Source: Roseburia zhanii
GTDB lineage: Bacteria; Bacillota; Clostridia; Lachnospirales; Lachnospiraceae
Assembly: GCF_014287635.1 (NCBI RefSeq)
Contig: NZ_JACOPH010000009.1
Location: 46,414-110,413 of the forward strand
Length of the DNA: 64,000 nt
Reading direction: 5' to 3'
Both the position numbers and the translations under genes were made by a program. The notes under the pieces are model-generated. The model was not told the origin of the DNA. It ran no database searches and saw only the letters and a list, made by a program, of their open reading frames with translations. The first letter of the stretch is position 1. Every line of letters starts with the position of its first letter. Shown one piece after another: positions 18,258-28,165 of the stretch.

Positions 18258-18410
18258 ATGATGAAACACACAACAGAAAGTACAAAAGAATATTTAGGTT
18301 TAAAAAGTAAGAGAAAAACTACACCTAAGCTGCTAAAAGATTTTTCACATGCGGATATCAAGACAACACTTGATTATATAGGCATAACAAGAGAAAAGAC
18401 TGCCGATTAA
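18258..18410 (+). CDS. hypothetical 50-residue protein
   Basis: A small frame preceded by TTAAGGAGGC at proper distance. The protein is basic and polar (begins MMKHTTESTKEYLGLKSK, ends GITREKTAD) with no recognised domain. The run KTTPKLLKDFSHADIKTTLDYIG resembles the pattern seen around plasmid/integrase-related helices but is too short to call. A hairpin with a T-run lies over its 3' end. Confidence 0.55.
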   Translation: MMKHTTESTKEYLGLKSKRKTTPKLLKDFSHADIKTTLDYIGITREKTAD

Positions 18411-18425
18411 GACAGTCTATCTTTT
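18397..18425 (+). terminator. terminator overlapping 3' end of small ORF
   Basis: AGACTG and CAGTCT arms with a 10-base loop that contains the stop codon, followed by ATCTTTT. Confidence 0.6.
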
Positions 18426-18735
18426 AAAAGTTTTCTTTAATTCTGAACGGAAAGCGGTGTTGTCAAAAACATCAACATCATTTTCGATAATGCCTAATTC
18501 TTGTAATACTTTACAAGTAGTACGAATAGAAGCAAAACGATCAAAGTCACTGATAGTACGCAAAAGCTTTATAACTTCTGCAACTTAATTGTGTCGTTCA
18601 TATCTTTTTTGATTGCACCATGAAATGCAAACTCAAAATTAATATCTTCACATTTACAAGCTTCTTCAGAAGCTAAAGCTAATTTTGAAATCAATTCATA
18701 CAGCTTATTGCAATTATGAAACTGCTTACAAACAA
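18417..18735 (-). pseudogene. frameshifted remnant of an unknown gene
   Basis: On the minus strand two adjoining frames read as one protein if a single base is removed or added near 18580. The upstream piece contains NKLYELISKLALASEEACK and FEFAFHGAIKKDMNDTIK; the downstream piece EVIKLLRTISDFDRFASIR and ends in FRSELKKTFKR. No start codon or ribosome site remains at the 5' side, and an in-frame stop bounds it. So it is a truncated and frameshifted remnant. Family not recognised. Confidence 0.55.
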
Positions 18736-18754
18736 ATATTGATCAGTTTATGCG

Positions 18755-18786
18755 ACAGCGGTATATCGTGTACCGCTGTTTTTTTG
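18755..18786 (+). terminator. strong intrinsic terminator just before the truncated hydrolase
   Basis: ACAGCGGTA (18755-18763) and TACCGCTGT (18771-18779) with a run of seven T. It lies 9 bases before the start of the next frame and should block readthrough into it. Confidence 0.85.
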
Positions 18787-18794
18787 TCTAAAAA

Positions 18795-19640
18795 GTGTCG
18801 CCAGATTGGCGACCATGTAAAATTGCTTTTAGAGTATGCAGTCCTTTTGAGTTTGACAGAGGAAATAAAACAAAAAATTTCAAACTATTTAGTAAAGGCT
18901 GTCATTTTACGGATGATACCGTTATGACAATAGCGGTAGGAGAGGCATTATTAACTGTTGGAACTGATGCAGGAATAAATGATATTAAAAGGGCAGTTAT
19001 TTCTAATATGCAGGACTGGGGAAAGCGGTATCCACATGCAGGATATGGTGGAATGTTTAGACACTGGCTTAAAGAAAAGAATCCCAAACCATATGGAAGT
19101 TTTGGAAATGGTTCTGCCATGAGAGTGTCAGCAGCAGGGTGGCTTTATGAATCGATCGAAAGAACCAGAGAGGTTGCAAAAATAACTGCAAGTGTAACAC
19201 ATGATCACCCAGAAGGAATAAAGGGAGCAGAGGCAGCAGCAAGTGCAATTTTTATGTCAAGAAAAAGTTTCTCAAAAGCAGAAATTAAAGAATATATTGA
19301 GAAAGAGTTCCATTATGATCTGAATAGAAGTTTAGATGAAATCCGACCGGAATATCATATGTATGAAACTTGTCAGAGAACGGTTCCAGAGGCAATGATT
19401 GCATTTTTAGAAGCAGAAGACTTTGAAGACGCTGTTAGGAATGCAGTATCGCTTGGTGGTGATACGGATACACTTGGAGCAATTACAGGAAGTATAGCAG
19501 AAGCATTTTATGGAATACCGGAAGTACTTATTGCAGAATGTCAGAATCGGATTGATAAAGACTCTATGATGGATATTCTGACTGAATTTGACCGTGAAAC
19601 TGGGCAGCAGAAATTAAAGTTTGGTAAAAAACAGTTCTAA
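18795..19640 (+). pseudogene. ADP-ribosylglycohydrolase (DraG-like), N-terminally truncated
   Basis: Family members remove ADP-ribose from protein side chains using a pair of Mg ions. From SPFEFDRG onward the frame matches the fold: the metal-binding HFTDDTVMTIAVGEALL near residue 35, GNGSAMRVS, THDHPEGIKGA and the second metal site GGDTDTLGAITGSIAEA. The usual N-terminal segment (an initiator followed by a G-x-x-x-GDxxGS helix) is missing and replaced by about 15 unrelated residues. The only start is a GTG with no ribosome site, right behind a strong terminator. Likely an inactivated gene, though both metal motifs survive. Confidence 0.75.
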
Positions 19641-19769
19641 TCCAGTACTTTGGTTTGCTTTACACATCCTCGATGGTTATGTTACAGTATGAGTATGACA
19701 ATGGGATGCCGATGTATTTATGAGGCAGAACAAGAAATTACAAGTACATAGTTTGGAGGAGGATATTAT

Positions 19770-22700
19770 ATGAAGAAACGAGTATTGAGCCTGTTTATGA
19801 CCTTGATGCTCTGTATGACATCACTGCCCACAACGGCATTAGCGGCGGCAGACGGTGAAGCCGGATCTTATGTATCGGCAACTGCGGAAACAGATCAGTC
19901 ACAGGCATCTGCTGATGAGGCAGAAAGCTCCACTGAGGAGTGCGAACATGATGACGCAACGTATATTCAGGTTGAGGGCAAGAACCAGCATCAACTCAAA
20001 TGTGCAGAGTGCGGATATGTTGGAGAGTCGGAGGATTGCAACTTTGATGGCTTAGGTGGCTATGCTCAGGGCGATGCCGATGGGCATTATGCAAAATGTA
20101 TCTGTGGCAATGAGGATAAAAGCAGTCAGACCGCACATACGATGATGACGCTGCCAACAGATGATAACAAATACCATACTTACATGTGCCAGATGTGTGG
20201 TTATGTAGGCAGTGACGCACAATTAGAAGAACACAGTTATGATAACAAAACAGGCGAATGTACTAAATGTGGATTTGCACCTGTAGCCGTAGACGAGAAT
20301 GACAATCTCTATGACTCTGTAACAGATGCCTTAGAGGAGGCTGCACGTACAGGGACTAAGTCTGTAAAGCTGATCCAGAGTGCCTTTGCAACTGAGATGG
20401 AAGATAACACTGTAATTCAAGAACCGGTTGAATTTAACCACCCGGACGCAATAGTTGAATTGCAGATGAATGGGCATACTCTGACATCTGATAGAGGTAC
20501 AACTTTACTGGTCGAGGGTGGAACGCTGAAAATCACAGGAGATGCAACAATTAACAACACAGGACTTCACGAACTTGCCGGTTCGGCTGTTAAGGTTTCC
20601 GGAGGCAAACTGATTTTTGAAGATGATTTAGCGGCTCAGGGCAGCATAGACACCAATAATCATACAAGTCAACCTGCGGTTTACGCCGAGGGCGGTGAAC
20701 TGGAGTTTAATGGCAATTTGGATTTGAATGGCTCCTTGACACTTGCTAAGACTGCAAAACTGACTCATGGACTGAATAAAGGCACGTTCCGGGCAGCTTA
20801 CGGTTATCGGTTATCGGTTGGGAATAGTACTGTCTACAAGAGCAAGAAATTCTATGGTTTGCTGGCAGAGGGCTATACCTTTGTTCAGAATGATGATACG
20901 AGCAAGTTTGTAAATGTCGACAGATATACGGAGTGGGCATTTGGAGATGTTACCATTGTGGAGCACCCGCAGCATACATATGAGCCATCTACTGGTGCCA
21001 TCTGGGAATGTGCCTGCGGTCTGATATGCATACACCCTGACGGCTATCCGGGTGGTGCATGCCCTGTCTGCGGCAGACCATGCCCACATTATATTGCGGA
21101 TCAGAGCAGTGTTGACAGAAAATACTACTGCAATGATTGTAAGGAGCAGATGCTCGTAAGGACTAACAATCCTGATGGCACATGGAAGTTTTACACAGAC
21201 TATAAGGCGGCAATAAAAGCAGCAGAGGACGGCTCAAAAGTTGTTTTGTTGGATGATGTGGCGCTGCAGGGTTGGAGCGGACCGGTTATTTCCGGTAATG
21301 GAAAAACTGTTACGCTGGATTTGAATGGATACAGCATCACGGGCAATGTCCCTGTGGTTATCGTTGGAGATAGCAGAAGTCCAACATCATGCACATTAAA
21401 AGTCATCGGTGCCGGCAGTCTTAAAGGCATAGACGTTTCTGTAAAAGCCAGTCTGGATTTGAGCGAGTGGAAAAGTGGCACGATTACGCAGGTATCTGTT
21501 TCAGACGACTCGAATTATCCCGCAGAAGAAAGGGAAGCAGGGCTCACCATTGGACCGGATGCGGGAACGGTTCAATCATTATGGTTCACAAATAATCAAT
21601 TAGGTACATTAACAAATAAAAAATTGAGCGGCGGCAGCTATGGAGAGATTTATCTTCCTGATTTTGGAACATCGATTCAGGCTGGCAGTCTGCTGGCAGA
21701 AGGTTATGCATTCCAGAATGCAGATGGAACATATGTGGAGTACACGCAGGAACTCTTAGGAAAATCTTCTCTTAACAATGTCAAGGTCGTAAAATGTGTC
21801 CATGAAAAGATAGAAAATGACACCTGTGTATACTGCAATATGACAGGTATGCGGGCGATGCTTGATGACACGACATACACCGATATTGACAGTGCGGTTA
21901 CGGATTGGCTGGAGAAAGGCGGTCAGTTGAGGCTGTATACAGATTATTATAATCGTGATGGTATTGATTTTAGTAAGGCAAAATCTCCGCTTGTCATTAA
22001 CCTGAATGGGCATAATTTTGAAAAAGGGGGATGCATGCGTCTAAGAGGTGCAGACCTGACGATCAGGGATACCGCAGAGAAAACCGGATTATTCGGCATA
22101 CTGCTTGCGGACAATGGTACGCTGACGCTCGATGGTGGAGCATTGGAAGCACTCCACGTACTCAAGGATTCTAAAGCTGAGATTTATCTCCATGGCGGTC
22201 AGTTCACAGTCGGAGAAATCCATGCTTCTGTGTATAAGCTGTTAGAAAAAGGATATTATCTGCAGAAGGATGGTACTCCCATAGAGCCGTTAGAAAAGCT
22301 TGTTGTCGGTGACACCTATCAGATTGGAAAAGCGGATATTGAAGTTGGAGGCGATGGAAGCAATTTAGGCGGTGATATTGCAGTCGGTAAGTATCAGGTG
22401 CCTGTCGCAGCAATTATGGAGATTGGTGACGACAATGTCAAAGAAGTGATGTTTACATGGTATCTTGTGAAGGATGATGGTACCACAGCGATACTTGCAG
22501 GCAGTGATTATGTACCGGTGACAGACGGCAAGGCTGCCTATGATGTCAACACCGATGGTTCGGCATACGCCCAGGAGGGCTGGAAAGATGTGGTGCAGGA
22601 TGAAACCTATGATCTCATCTGTGTGGTAACCGGAAAGACAGATAGCGGTGAGCAGTGGAAGACAGCATGGGACGATATCTACCATATGAATACGCTGCCG

Positions 22701-24605
22701 CCTAGTCTGGAGAATGCAGAGATTACGTTCAATGCTGTCCCTTCATTTAAAGGTGACAATACATTCGTATTCTGGCCTGACCCTGATGATCACAGTGTGG
22801 GATGGCTGAAGCTGCCTTATACCGTAACCCTTGACGGCACTGAACTGGAACGGAACATAGATTATGGTAGTGCAGGGGGCGATTGTGCAACGGAGATTGG
22901 CAATTATACAATGAGAATCTTGGGTGTAACCGGGCGTTATAGCGGCGAAAAGACGATTGATTGGAAGGTCGAACCGCATCAGTTAGGTTCCATACAGTTT
23001 GAGTCAGGGTTTAAAGAATATGACGGCACAGACGCTTTGCCAGAAGGTTCTGTAAGCAATCAATTTACGAGCCAGTCGGGTTATAGCAGCCTCATCAATT
23101 TAAAAGAGGGAGAGGATTATGAGGTAACCGAAGCACGCTATACGTCTGTGGAGGCAGGCGGGGAGATTAAGGATTTCGTTGTTACGGTAAAACTGAAGAA
23201 TAAAAATTATGTATTCGATGATGGCACAACAGAAAGAACCTTTACAACCACTAACTCCAATGCACAATTCGGTATCGTAAAAGCAGATGCACCTGCAGTA
23301 GAGGAAGCAGCACTTACAGTTACGAACGATCATGAAGAAAGCTGTATGGTTGATCTGTCTGCACTGCTGCCGGCATTGGATAGTCCGATGGAATACGGTG
23401 ATGTAACCTATACGATCGACAAGGTTGACCTTGGCAGCTATTATGATGCAACAAAGGGTGAAGCTAAGATTGAAGATGGCAAACTGATTCTGCCGATTCA
23501 GAACGTGAATACGGAGAAAGAGGGCTCTATCGGTACGGTTGCCGTAAAGGCATGCTCCACAAATGTTGATGATATGACCCTGATGATCAATGTCAGTGCA
23601 ACAAATAAGATTGTTCCAAAGTTAGATGGTACACTGACGCTTGACCCAGCCGAAATTACTTACGGCGGCTTACTGGGTACGATTGCCATTTCCGGTACGA
23701 TGAAGGACGGTGACAAGGTAGTTTCCGGTACATTTGCATGGACAGACGGTACGATTAGGCCTGAGGTCGGAGATGGTACATATACGGCTTCATGGAAATT
23801 CACACCGGCAGATACTAAAAACTACGCAGTAACCACCGGAACTACGAAAATCAAAGTCAACAAGGCGGCTTCTACTGGTGAGCCTAATTACACAAAAATC
23901 ACTGCCGATGGCAAGACGCTGGCAGATGCAAACCTGACACTGACAGGCAGTACTTTAAGTCCGGCGGCTGGTACATTAGAGTGGATAGATGAGGCAGGCA
24001 ATGTGTTGTCTAATGACACTAAGGTGGAAGCTAACAGGATCTACAAGTGGCGCTTTACACCTGCGGATAGTAACTACAATATCCTGACCGGTGAAGCCGA
24101 ACTGTATCATGCAGATAAGTCTGCAACAGATGTTACAGATGAGAAAACATTGCCGGCAGTTGGTACGAAAGTGACTTCCGACGATGGAAAAGCAACCTAT
24201 AAGATCACCAGATCCTCTTTGAAAAACAAAACTGTGACCTATGCTGCAACAACGAATAAAAAAGCATCGACGATCACCATTCCAGATACTGTGGTGATTA
24301 GCGGAGTAACTTATAAGGTAACTGCGGTTGAGAAGAATGCATTTGTAAACAATAAGAAGCTAAAGACGGTGACGATTGGTAAAAACGTAACAGCCATCGG
24401 CGCTAAGGCATTCTACGGCTGCAAGAATATCAAGACGATTATCATTAAGTCAAAGAAACTGACGACTAAGAAGATCGGCAGTAAGGCATTTTCTAAGACA
24501 CCAAAGAAGATGACAGTGAAAGTGCCAAAGAATAAATTCAAGGCTTATAAGAAAATGCTGATCAAGCGTGGAGTGAATAAAAAAGTGAAGTTTAAGAAAT
24601 TTTAG
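19770..24605 (+). CDS. large secreted cell-surface protein with CxxC knuckles and BspA-like C-terminal domain
   Basis: A 1611-residue protein. Residues 1-26 are a clear signal peptide (basic start, hydrophobic core, TTALA). From about 50 to 700 there are repeated Cys-x2-Cys knuckles (KCAECG, CQMCG, CTKCG, CPVCG, YCNDC) separated by beta-rich segments (LTLDGGALEAL-type solenoid stretches). Residues about 950-1450 look like Ig-like/MBG modules (KFTPADTKNYAV). The last 154 residues (1458-1611) form a BspA-type leucine-rich unit (NKKLKTVTIGKNVTAIGAKAF) ending in a very basic tail. No LPXTG anchor; the Lys-rich tail may bind the wall. Site GGAGGAGG precedes the ATG. Function unknown, probably adhesion or glycan contact. 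Confidence 0.85.
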   Translation: MKKRVLSLFMTLMLCMTSLPTTALAAADGEAGSYVSATAETDQSQASADEAESSTEECEHDDATYIQVEGKNQHQLKCAECGYVGESEDCNFDGLGGYAQGDADGHYAKCICGNEDKSSQTAHTMMTLPTDDNKYHTYMCQMCGYVGSDAQLEEHSYDNKTGECTKCGFAPVAVDENDNLYDSVTDALEEAARTGTKSVKLIQSAFATEMEDNTVIQEPVEFNHPDAIVELQMNGHTLTSDRGTTLLVEGGTLKITGDATINNTGLHELAGSAVKVSGGKLIFEDDLAAQGSIDTNNHTSQPAVYAEGGELEFNGNLDLNGSLTLAKTAKLTHGLNKGTFRAAYGYRLSVGNSTVYKSKKFYGLLAEGYTFVQNDDTSKFVNVDRYTEWAFGDVTIVEHPQHTYEPSTGAIWECACGLICIHPDGYPGGACPVCGRPCPHYIADQSSVDRKYYCNDCKEQMLVRTNNPDGTWKFYTDYKAAIKAAEDGSKVVLLDDVALQGWSGPVISGNGKTVTLDLNGYSITGNVPVVIVGDSRSPTSCTLKVIGAGSLKGIDVSVKASLDLSEWKSGTITQVSVSDDSNYPAEEREAGLTIGPDAGTVQSLWFTNNQLGTLTNKKLSGGSYGEIYLPDFGTSIQAGSLLAEGYAFQNADGTYVEYTQELLGKSSLNNVKVVKCVHEKIENDTCVYCNMTGMRAMLDDTTYTDIDSAVTDWLEKGGQLRLYTDYYNRDGIDFSKAKSPLVINLNGHNFEKGGCMRLRGADLTIRDTAEKTGLFGILLADNGTLTLDGGALEALHVLKDSKAEIYLHGGQFTVGEIHASVYKLLEKGYYLQKDGTPIEPLEKLVVGDTYQIGKADIEVGGDGSNLGGDIAVGKYQVPVAAIMEIGDDNVKEVMFTWYLVKDDGTTAILAGSDYVPVTDGKAAYDVNTDGSAYAQEGWKDVVQDETYDLICVVTGKTDSGEQWKTAWDDIYHMNTLPPSLENAEITFNAVPSFKGDNTFVFWPDPDDHSVGWLKLPYTVTLDGTELERNIDYGSAGGDCATEIGNYTMRILGVTGRYSGEKTIDWKVEPHQLGSIQFESGFKEYDGTDALPEGSVSNQFTSQSGYSSLINLKEGEDYEVTEARYTSVEAGGEIKDFVVTVKLKNKNYVFDDGTTERTFTTTNSNAQFGIVKADAPAVEEAALTVTNDHEESCMVDLSALLPALDSPMEYGDVTYTIDKVDLGSYYDATKGEAKIEDGKLILPIQNVNTEKEGSIGTVAVKACSTNVDDMTLMINVSATNKIVPKLDGTLTLDPAEITYGGLLGTIAISGTMKDGDKVVSGTFAWTDGTIRPEVGDGTYTASWKFTPADTKNYAVTTGTTKIKVNKAASTGEPNYTKITADGKTLADANLTLTGSTLSPAAGTLEWIDEAGNVLSNDTKVEANRIYKWRFTPADSNYNILTGEAELYHADKSATDVTDEKTLPAVGTKVTSDDGKATYKITRSSLKNKTVTYAATTNKKASTITIPDTVVISGVTYKVTAVEKNAFVNNKKLKTVTIGKNVTAIGAKAFYGCKNIKTIIIKSKKLTTKKIGSKAFSKTPKKMTVKVPKNKFKAYKKMLIKRGVNKKVKFKKF

Positions 24606-24650
24606 AATGTGGAATGCAGTAGAACAATGTTAAGGTGTTCTACTGCGTTT
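24141..24650 (+). repeat. long direct repeat, copy 1 (3' end of surface gene plus terminator)
   Basis: Colinear without gaps with 27494-28003: the offset is 3353 bases at both the start of the match and at the stop codons. Covers the last 465 coding bases and the terminator. Only scattered substitutions differ. Confidence 0.9.
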
Positions 24651-24651
24651 T
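24615..24651 (+). terminator. terminator of first surface protein gene
   Basis: GCAGTAGAACA and TGTTCTACTGC form an 11-bp stem followed by GTTTTCT. The same terminator recurs after the next gene. Confidence 0.85.
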
Positions 24652-24736
24652 CTGAATTTTGAGAACAGGAAGGGAAGAACAGCAGATATAGACCGAAGAA
24701 GGTCAGATGGTTTGCAGGGAAAGAGAGGAAAATCAT

Positions 24737-27700
24737 ATGAACAGACAGCGAAACAGAAAACGATTGTTTAGCAGTATTTTGTGTCTGTCCCTTGCCTTAT
24801 CGGGGCTTACGGTTCCAGCAGGAAAGGTGCAGGCAGAGGATATAAATGAGGAAAAGGAAACAGAGTATGCCAGTGAACCGGTAGAGATTTACCCATGGGA
24901 AGCACCAACTGTAAAAACAATGGATTTTGGCACAGGAAATATGATCGATCCGGCAAGACCAAATAATAGCAAAGATGCATGGAAGGGCTGTTTTGTATAT
25001 TATGGAAGTTATGATGACAAGCCGGTGAAGTATCGTGTGTTAGATGCCTCTACTACAGATTATAGTGCAGATGGAAAGACACAGACAATGCTTCTTGATT
25101 GTGACAGTATACTGTGTGATTGGAAGTTTGACGAAGATTTAGAGGCAAATGTAACAGGTAAAAAAGCCAATGACTGGTCGATCAGTGATGTGAAAACAAG
25201 CCTTAATGGAACGGATTTCTTAGATAACGAAGATGTATTTACAAGTGTGGAAAAGAGTGCCATCGCACAAAGCACAAAGGCAGGTCATGCCTTAACAACG
25301 GACAGTAAGACCGGAGTAAATGTGTCTGGTGGGACACAGGGAGCATTTGTGAATTACATTGCATTAGACGGAGAACAGATCTTCCTGCTTGACGCAGAAG
25401 ATGTCAGCAACGGAGCATATGGATACAGTATGGCAAAAGAACCAGCAGAAAATCGGAAGAAGACAGGCGGTTCTGATAATTGTTGGTGGCTTCGTTCTGC
25501 CAGCATTATGGAAGATTTTATTGTCGGCTTCATTTATTTTGACGGCGATATCTATGAGCTCGGTGTGGACGGTAATGTCCCCAGCGTGAGTCCTGCTTTA
25601 AATGTGAAGCTGTCATCAGTCCTCTTTTCGTCTGCGAGTATAAGTGAAACAGGTTTTGCCGGAAAATCTTCTGCTCTAAATAGTGAGAGCACAGCGATTG
25701 GTACAACTCAAGATGTGGTGTGGAAACTGACATTAAAAGATGAGGGTAAAGCAGTCACATTGACAGAGGGAAGAAGTGTAACAAAAGCAGGTGACGGAAC
25801 GATCACCGTACCATATACCTATACCGACGGTGCGACAGCCGATAAGGAGAAAGTCAACCAGATTTCAGTCATGATTACGGATAAAGCCTATGATGCGGCA
25901 AAAGAAGCAGATGCACAGGAAGCACAGATTCTTTACTATGGAGCATTGGAAAATATTAGAAATGATAGGGGAGAAGCAAGTACTGTAGCACAAGCTGCCA
26001 CTGGAACCGGAACATTTTCAATTCCAAGTGGTCTTACCGGAACAATGGGTGAAGATTATCATGTGTATCTTTTGGCAGAGCATATGAATATGGATAATAG
26101 CACAGACTATGCCAGTGAGCCTTTTGAAGTAGAAGTTAAGACACCGGTTGACAGGACAGAAGTGGAAGTGCCAAGTATAGAAGCTCCAATAGCAGAACTT
26201 CCATTTGCTGCTACAGAAGTGAGCATATCCGGTACAAATCTGTTATCCAAAGCAATGATCACATGGTCAAAAGACGGCAAAACAGTGAGCGGCAATGCAG
26301 AACTGAATACTACTTATACAGCAAGTGTGACCTTGACAGCGGCAGATGGATATGCCCTGATAGATGCATCTGGCGTTGCGGCAGATGTGATCTTGAATGG
26401 AAAGACAGTGGATTCTTCTGATATTACAGCGAATGTAGATGGAACGATCACCGTTATTCTAGGAGATTACACGTCAGTAAAGCGAAAACTGATTGAGGTG
26501 ACGGCACCGGCTGTTCCGGTAGAATTTGCCAATTATTATACAGCAGAGAATGTGCTGTCAGCCAGAGAACTTTCCGTACCGGCAAAGGTTACACTAGAGG
26601 GCATAACCAAGCCGGAAATAGTGGATATGGAAGTAGAGTGGCTGCTTGCGAATGCAGATCCTTATGATTCAACACCAGGGGCAGCAAATACTTTTCAATG
26701 GGTTTTAAAAGAATCTGCATATGCAGATTATGATAAAAATAATGTAGTAATAGATGGAACGGTAACTATTCAGAATAAGGATTATACTCCGGTATCGATT
26801 AGTGGTCCCGATGTAGAAATCACTTATGATGGAAGTCATACATTGGACGTTTCTAAGTATTTTACCATAGATGCCAATGCGGGAGCACCCACTTATGAAT
26901 TGCTGGGCACTTCCACAGGAACAGGCACATTGAATGATACGACACTTACCATGCATACATTAGGAACCTTTGCTATCAGAGTAAGCACAGCCATGAATGG
27001 CGTGTATCAGGAAAGTGAACATACCCTTACCATTACAGTCAATAAAGCTGCTGCACCAGCAAATAAGCCGGAAAGTGCTATCAATACCATTTATACCAAT
27101 GATACGGTAGAAAAGGTAACATTGCCGGAGGACTGGATATGGAAAACAGAAGATAAGACAAAGGCATTAGAAGTAGATAAGGCAGTAACAGCAACTGCTA
27201 TTTACAATGGTGCAGATAAAGGAAACTATGTAACTGAGAGTGTTGAGATTTCCATTACCCGTCAGGTATGCACCCATATTTGGGATAATGGTGTTGTAAC
27301 CAAAGAGCCGACCACATCAGAAAAGGGTGAAAAGACTTATACCTGCTCCGTATGTAAGGCTGTCAGGACGGAAGAAATACCGGTGAAAGAAGGCACACCG
27401 GCAAAAGACGAAACACAGGCAAAAGACGAAACACCGGCGAAAGACGAAACACAGGCGAAAGACGAAGCACCGACAAAAGATGAAACTTCGAAAGAGAAAA
27501 CATTACCGGCAGTTGGTACGAAAGTGACTTCCGATGATGGAAAAGCAACCTATAAGATCACCAGATCCTCTTTGAAAAACGGAACTGTAACCTATGCTGC
27601 CACAACGAATAAAAAAGCATCGACGATCGTCATTCCGGATACGGTGGTGGTCAGCGGAGTAACTTATCAGGTAACTGCGGTTGAGAAGAATGCATTTGCA

Positions 27701-27958
27701 AACAATAAGAAGCTAAAGACGGTGACAATTGGTAAAAACGTAACAGCTATTGGTGCTAAGGCATTCTACGGCTGCAAAAATATCAAGACGCTGATCATTA
27801 AATCAAAGAAACTGACGACTAAGAAGATCGGAAGCAAGGCATTTTCTAAGACACCAAAGAAGATGACAGTGAAAGTGCCAAAGAATAAATTCAAGGCTTA
27901 TAAGAAAATGCTGATCAAGCGTGGAGTGGATAAAAAAGTGAAGTTTAAGAAATTTTAG
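24737..27958 (+). CDS. large secreted cell-surface protein with DUF6273-like domain and the same C-terminal domain
   Basis: A 1073-residue secreted protein; signal peptide in residues 1-36 (RKRLFSSILCLSLALSG, cleaved near VQAED). Residues about 70-310 resemble DUF6273 (YYGSYDDKPVKYRVLDAS, WWLRSAS, SPALNVKLSSVLFSSAS), a domain frequent in clostridial surface proteins. Ig-like segments fill 330-840. A CxxC knuckle (YTCSVCKAVR) and a KDETxA low-complexity linker (about 885-915) lead to the C-terminal leucine-rich unit (920-1073), almost identical to that of the upstream gene. Start taken at 24737, after AGAGAGGAAAA, rather than an upstream TTG/ATG. Confidence 0.85.
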   Translation: MNRQRNRKRLFSSILCLSLALSGLTVPAGKVQAEDINEEKETEYASEPVEIYPWEAPTVKTMDFGTGNMIDPARPNNSKDAWKGCFVYYGSYDDKPVKYRVLDASTTDYSADGKTQTMLLDCDSILCDWKFDEDLEANVTGKKANDWSISDVKTSLNGTDFLDNEDVFTSVEKSAIAQSTKAGHALTTDSKTGVNVSGGTQGAFVNYIALDGEQIFLLDAEDVSNGAYGYSMAKEPAENRKKTGGSDNCWWLRSASIMEDFIVGFIYFDGDIYELGVDGNVPSVSPALNVKLSSVLFSSASISETGFAGKSSALNSESTAIGTTQDVVWKLTLKDEGKAVTLTEGRSVTKAGDGTITVPYTYTDGATADKEKVNQISVMITDKAYDAAKEADAQEAQILYYGALENIRNDRGEASTVAQAATGTGTFSIPSGLTGTMGEDYHVYLLAEHMNMDNSTDYASEPFEVEVKTPVDRTEVEVPSIEAPIAELPFAATEVSISGTNLLSKAMITWSKDGKTVSGNAELNTTYTASVTLTAADGYALIDASGVAADVILNGKTVDSSDITANVDGTITVILGDYTSVKRKLIEVTAPAVPVEFANYYTAENVLSARELSVPAKVTLEGITKPEIVDMEVEWLLANADPYDSTPGAANTFQWVLKESAYADYDKNNVVIDGTVTIQNKDYTPVSISGPDVEITYDGSHTLDVSKYFTIDANAGAPTYELLGTSTGTGTLNDTTLTMHTLGTFAIRVSTAMNGVYQESEHTLTITVNKAAAPANKPESAINTIYTNDTVEKVTLPEDWIWKTEDKTKALEVDKAVTATAIYNGADKGNYVTESVEISITRQVCTHIWDNGVVTKEPTTSEKGEKTYTCSVCKAVRTEEIPVKEGTPAKDETQAKDETPAKDETQAKDEAPTKDETSKEKTLPAVGTKVTSDDGKATYKITRSSLKNGTVTYAATTNKKASTIVIPDTVVVSGVTYQVTAVEKNAFANNKKLKTVTIGKNVTAIGAKAFYGCKNIKTLIIKSKKLTTKKIGSKAFSKTPKKMTVKVPKNKFKAYKKMLIKRGVDKKVKFKKF

Positions 27959-28003
27959 AATGTGGAATGCAGTAGAACGAAGTTAAGGTGTTCTACTGCA
28001 TTT
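27494..28003 (+). repeat. long direct repeat, copy 2
   Basis: Partner of 24141-24650; includes the 3' end of the second surface gene and its terminator. Confidence 0.9.
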
Positions 28004-28006
28004 TTT
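27967..28006 (+). terminator. terminator of second surface protein gene
   Basis: GCAGTAGAAC and GTTCTACTGC form the stem, followed by ATTTTTT. Homologous to 24615-24651. Confidence 0.85.
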
Positions 28007-28014
28007 GTGGGGTA

Positions 28015-28066
28015 GTTACGGTTCACACCTGACAGCGCAGTGTCAAGCTTGCGTCTGAACAGTAAC
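28015..28066. mobile_element. short MITE derivative, core type A with internal deletion
   Basis: Ends GTTACGGTTCACACC and GTCTGAACAGTAAC match those of the 1923-2068 element, and the right 37 bases are nearly identical to it. The middle about 94 bases are absent, with the junction at a TGACAG that occurs twice in the long copy. No clear target duplication was found here. Confidence 0.65.
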
Positions 28067-28165
28067 CGTAGGTTACAGTGAAAACAAAAAAATAATCCCG
28101 AATGGTAGAAATCACCGAATAAACGGAGTATAATAAGGGGTAGAGCTTAAAGGGAGGAATTGCAG

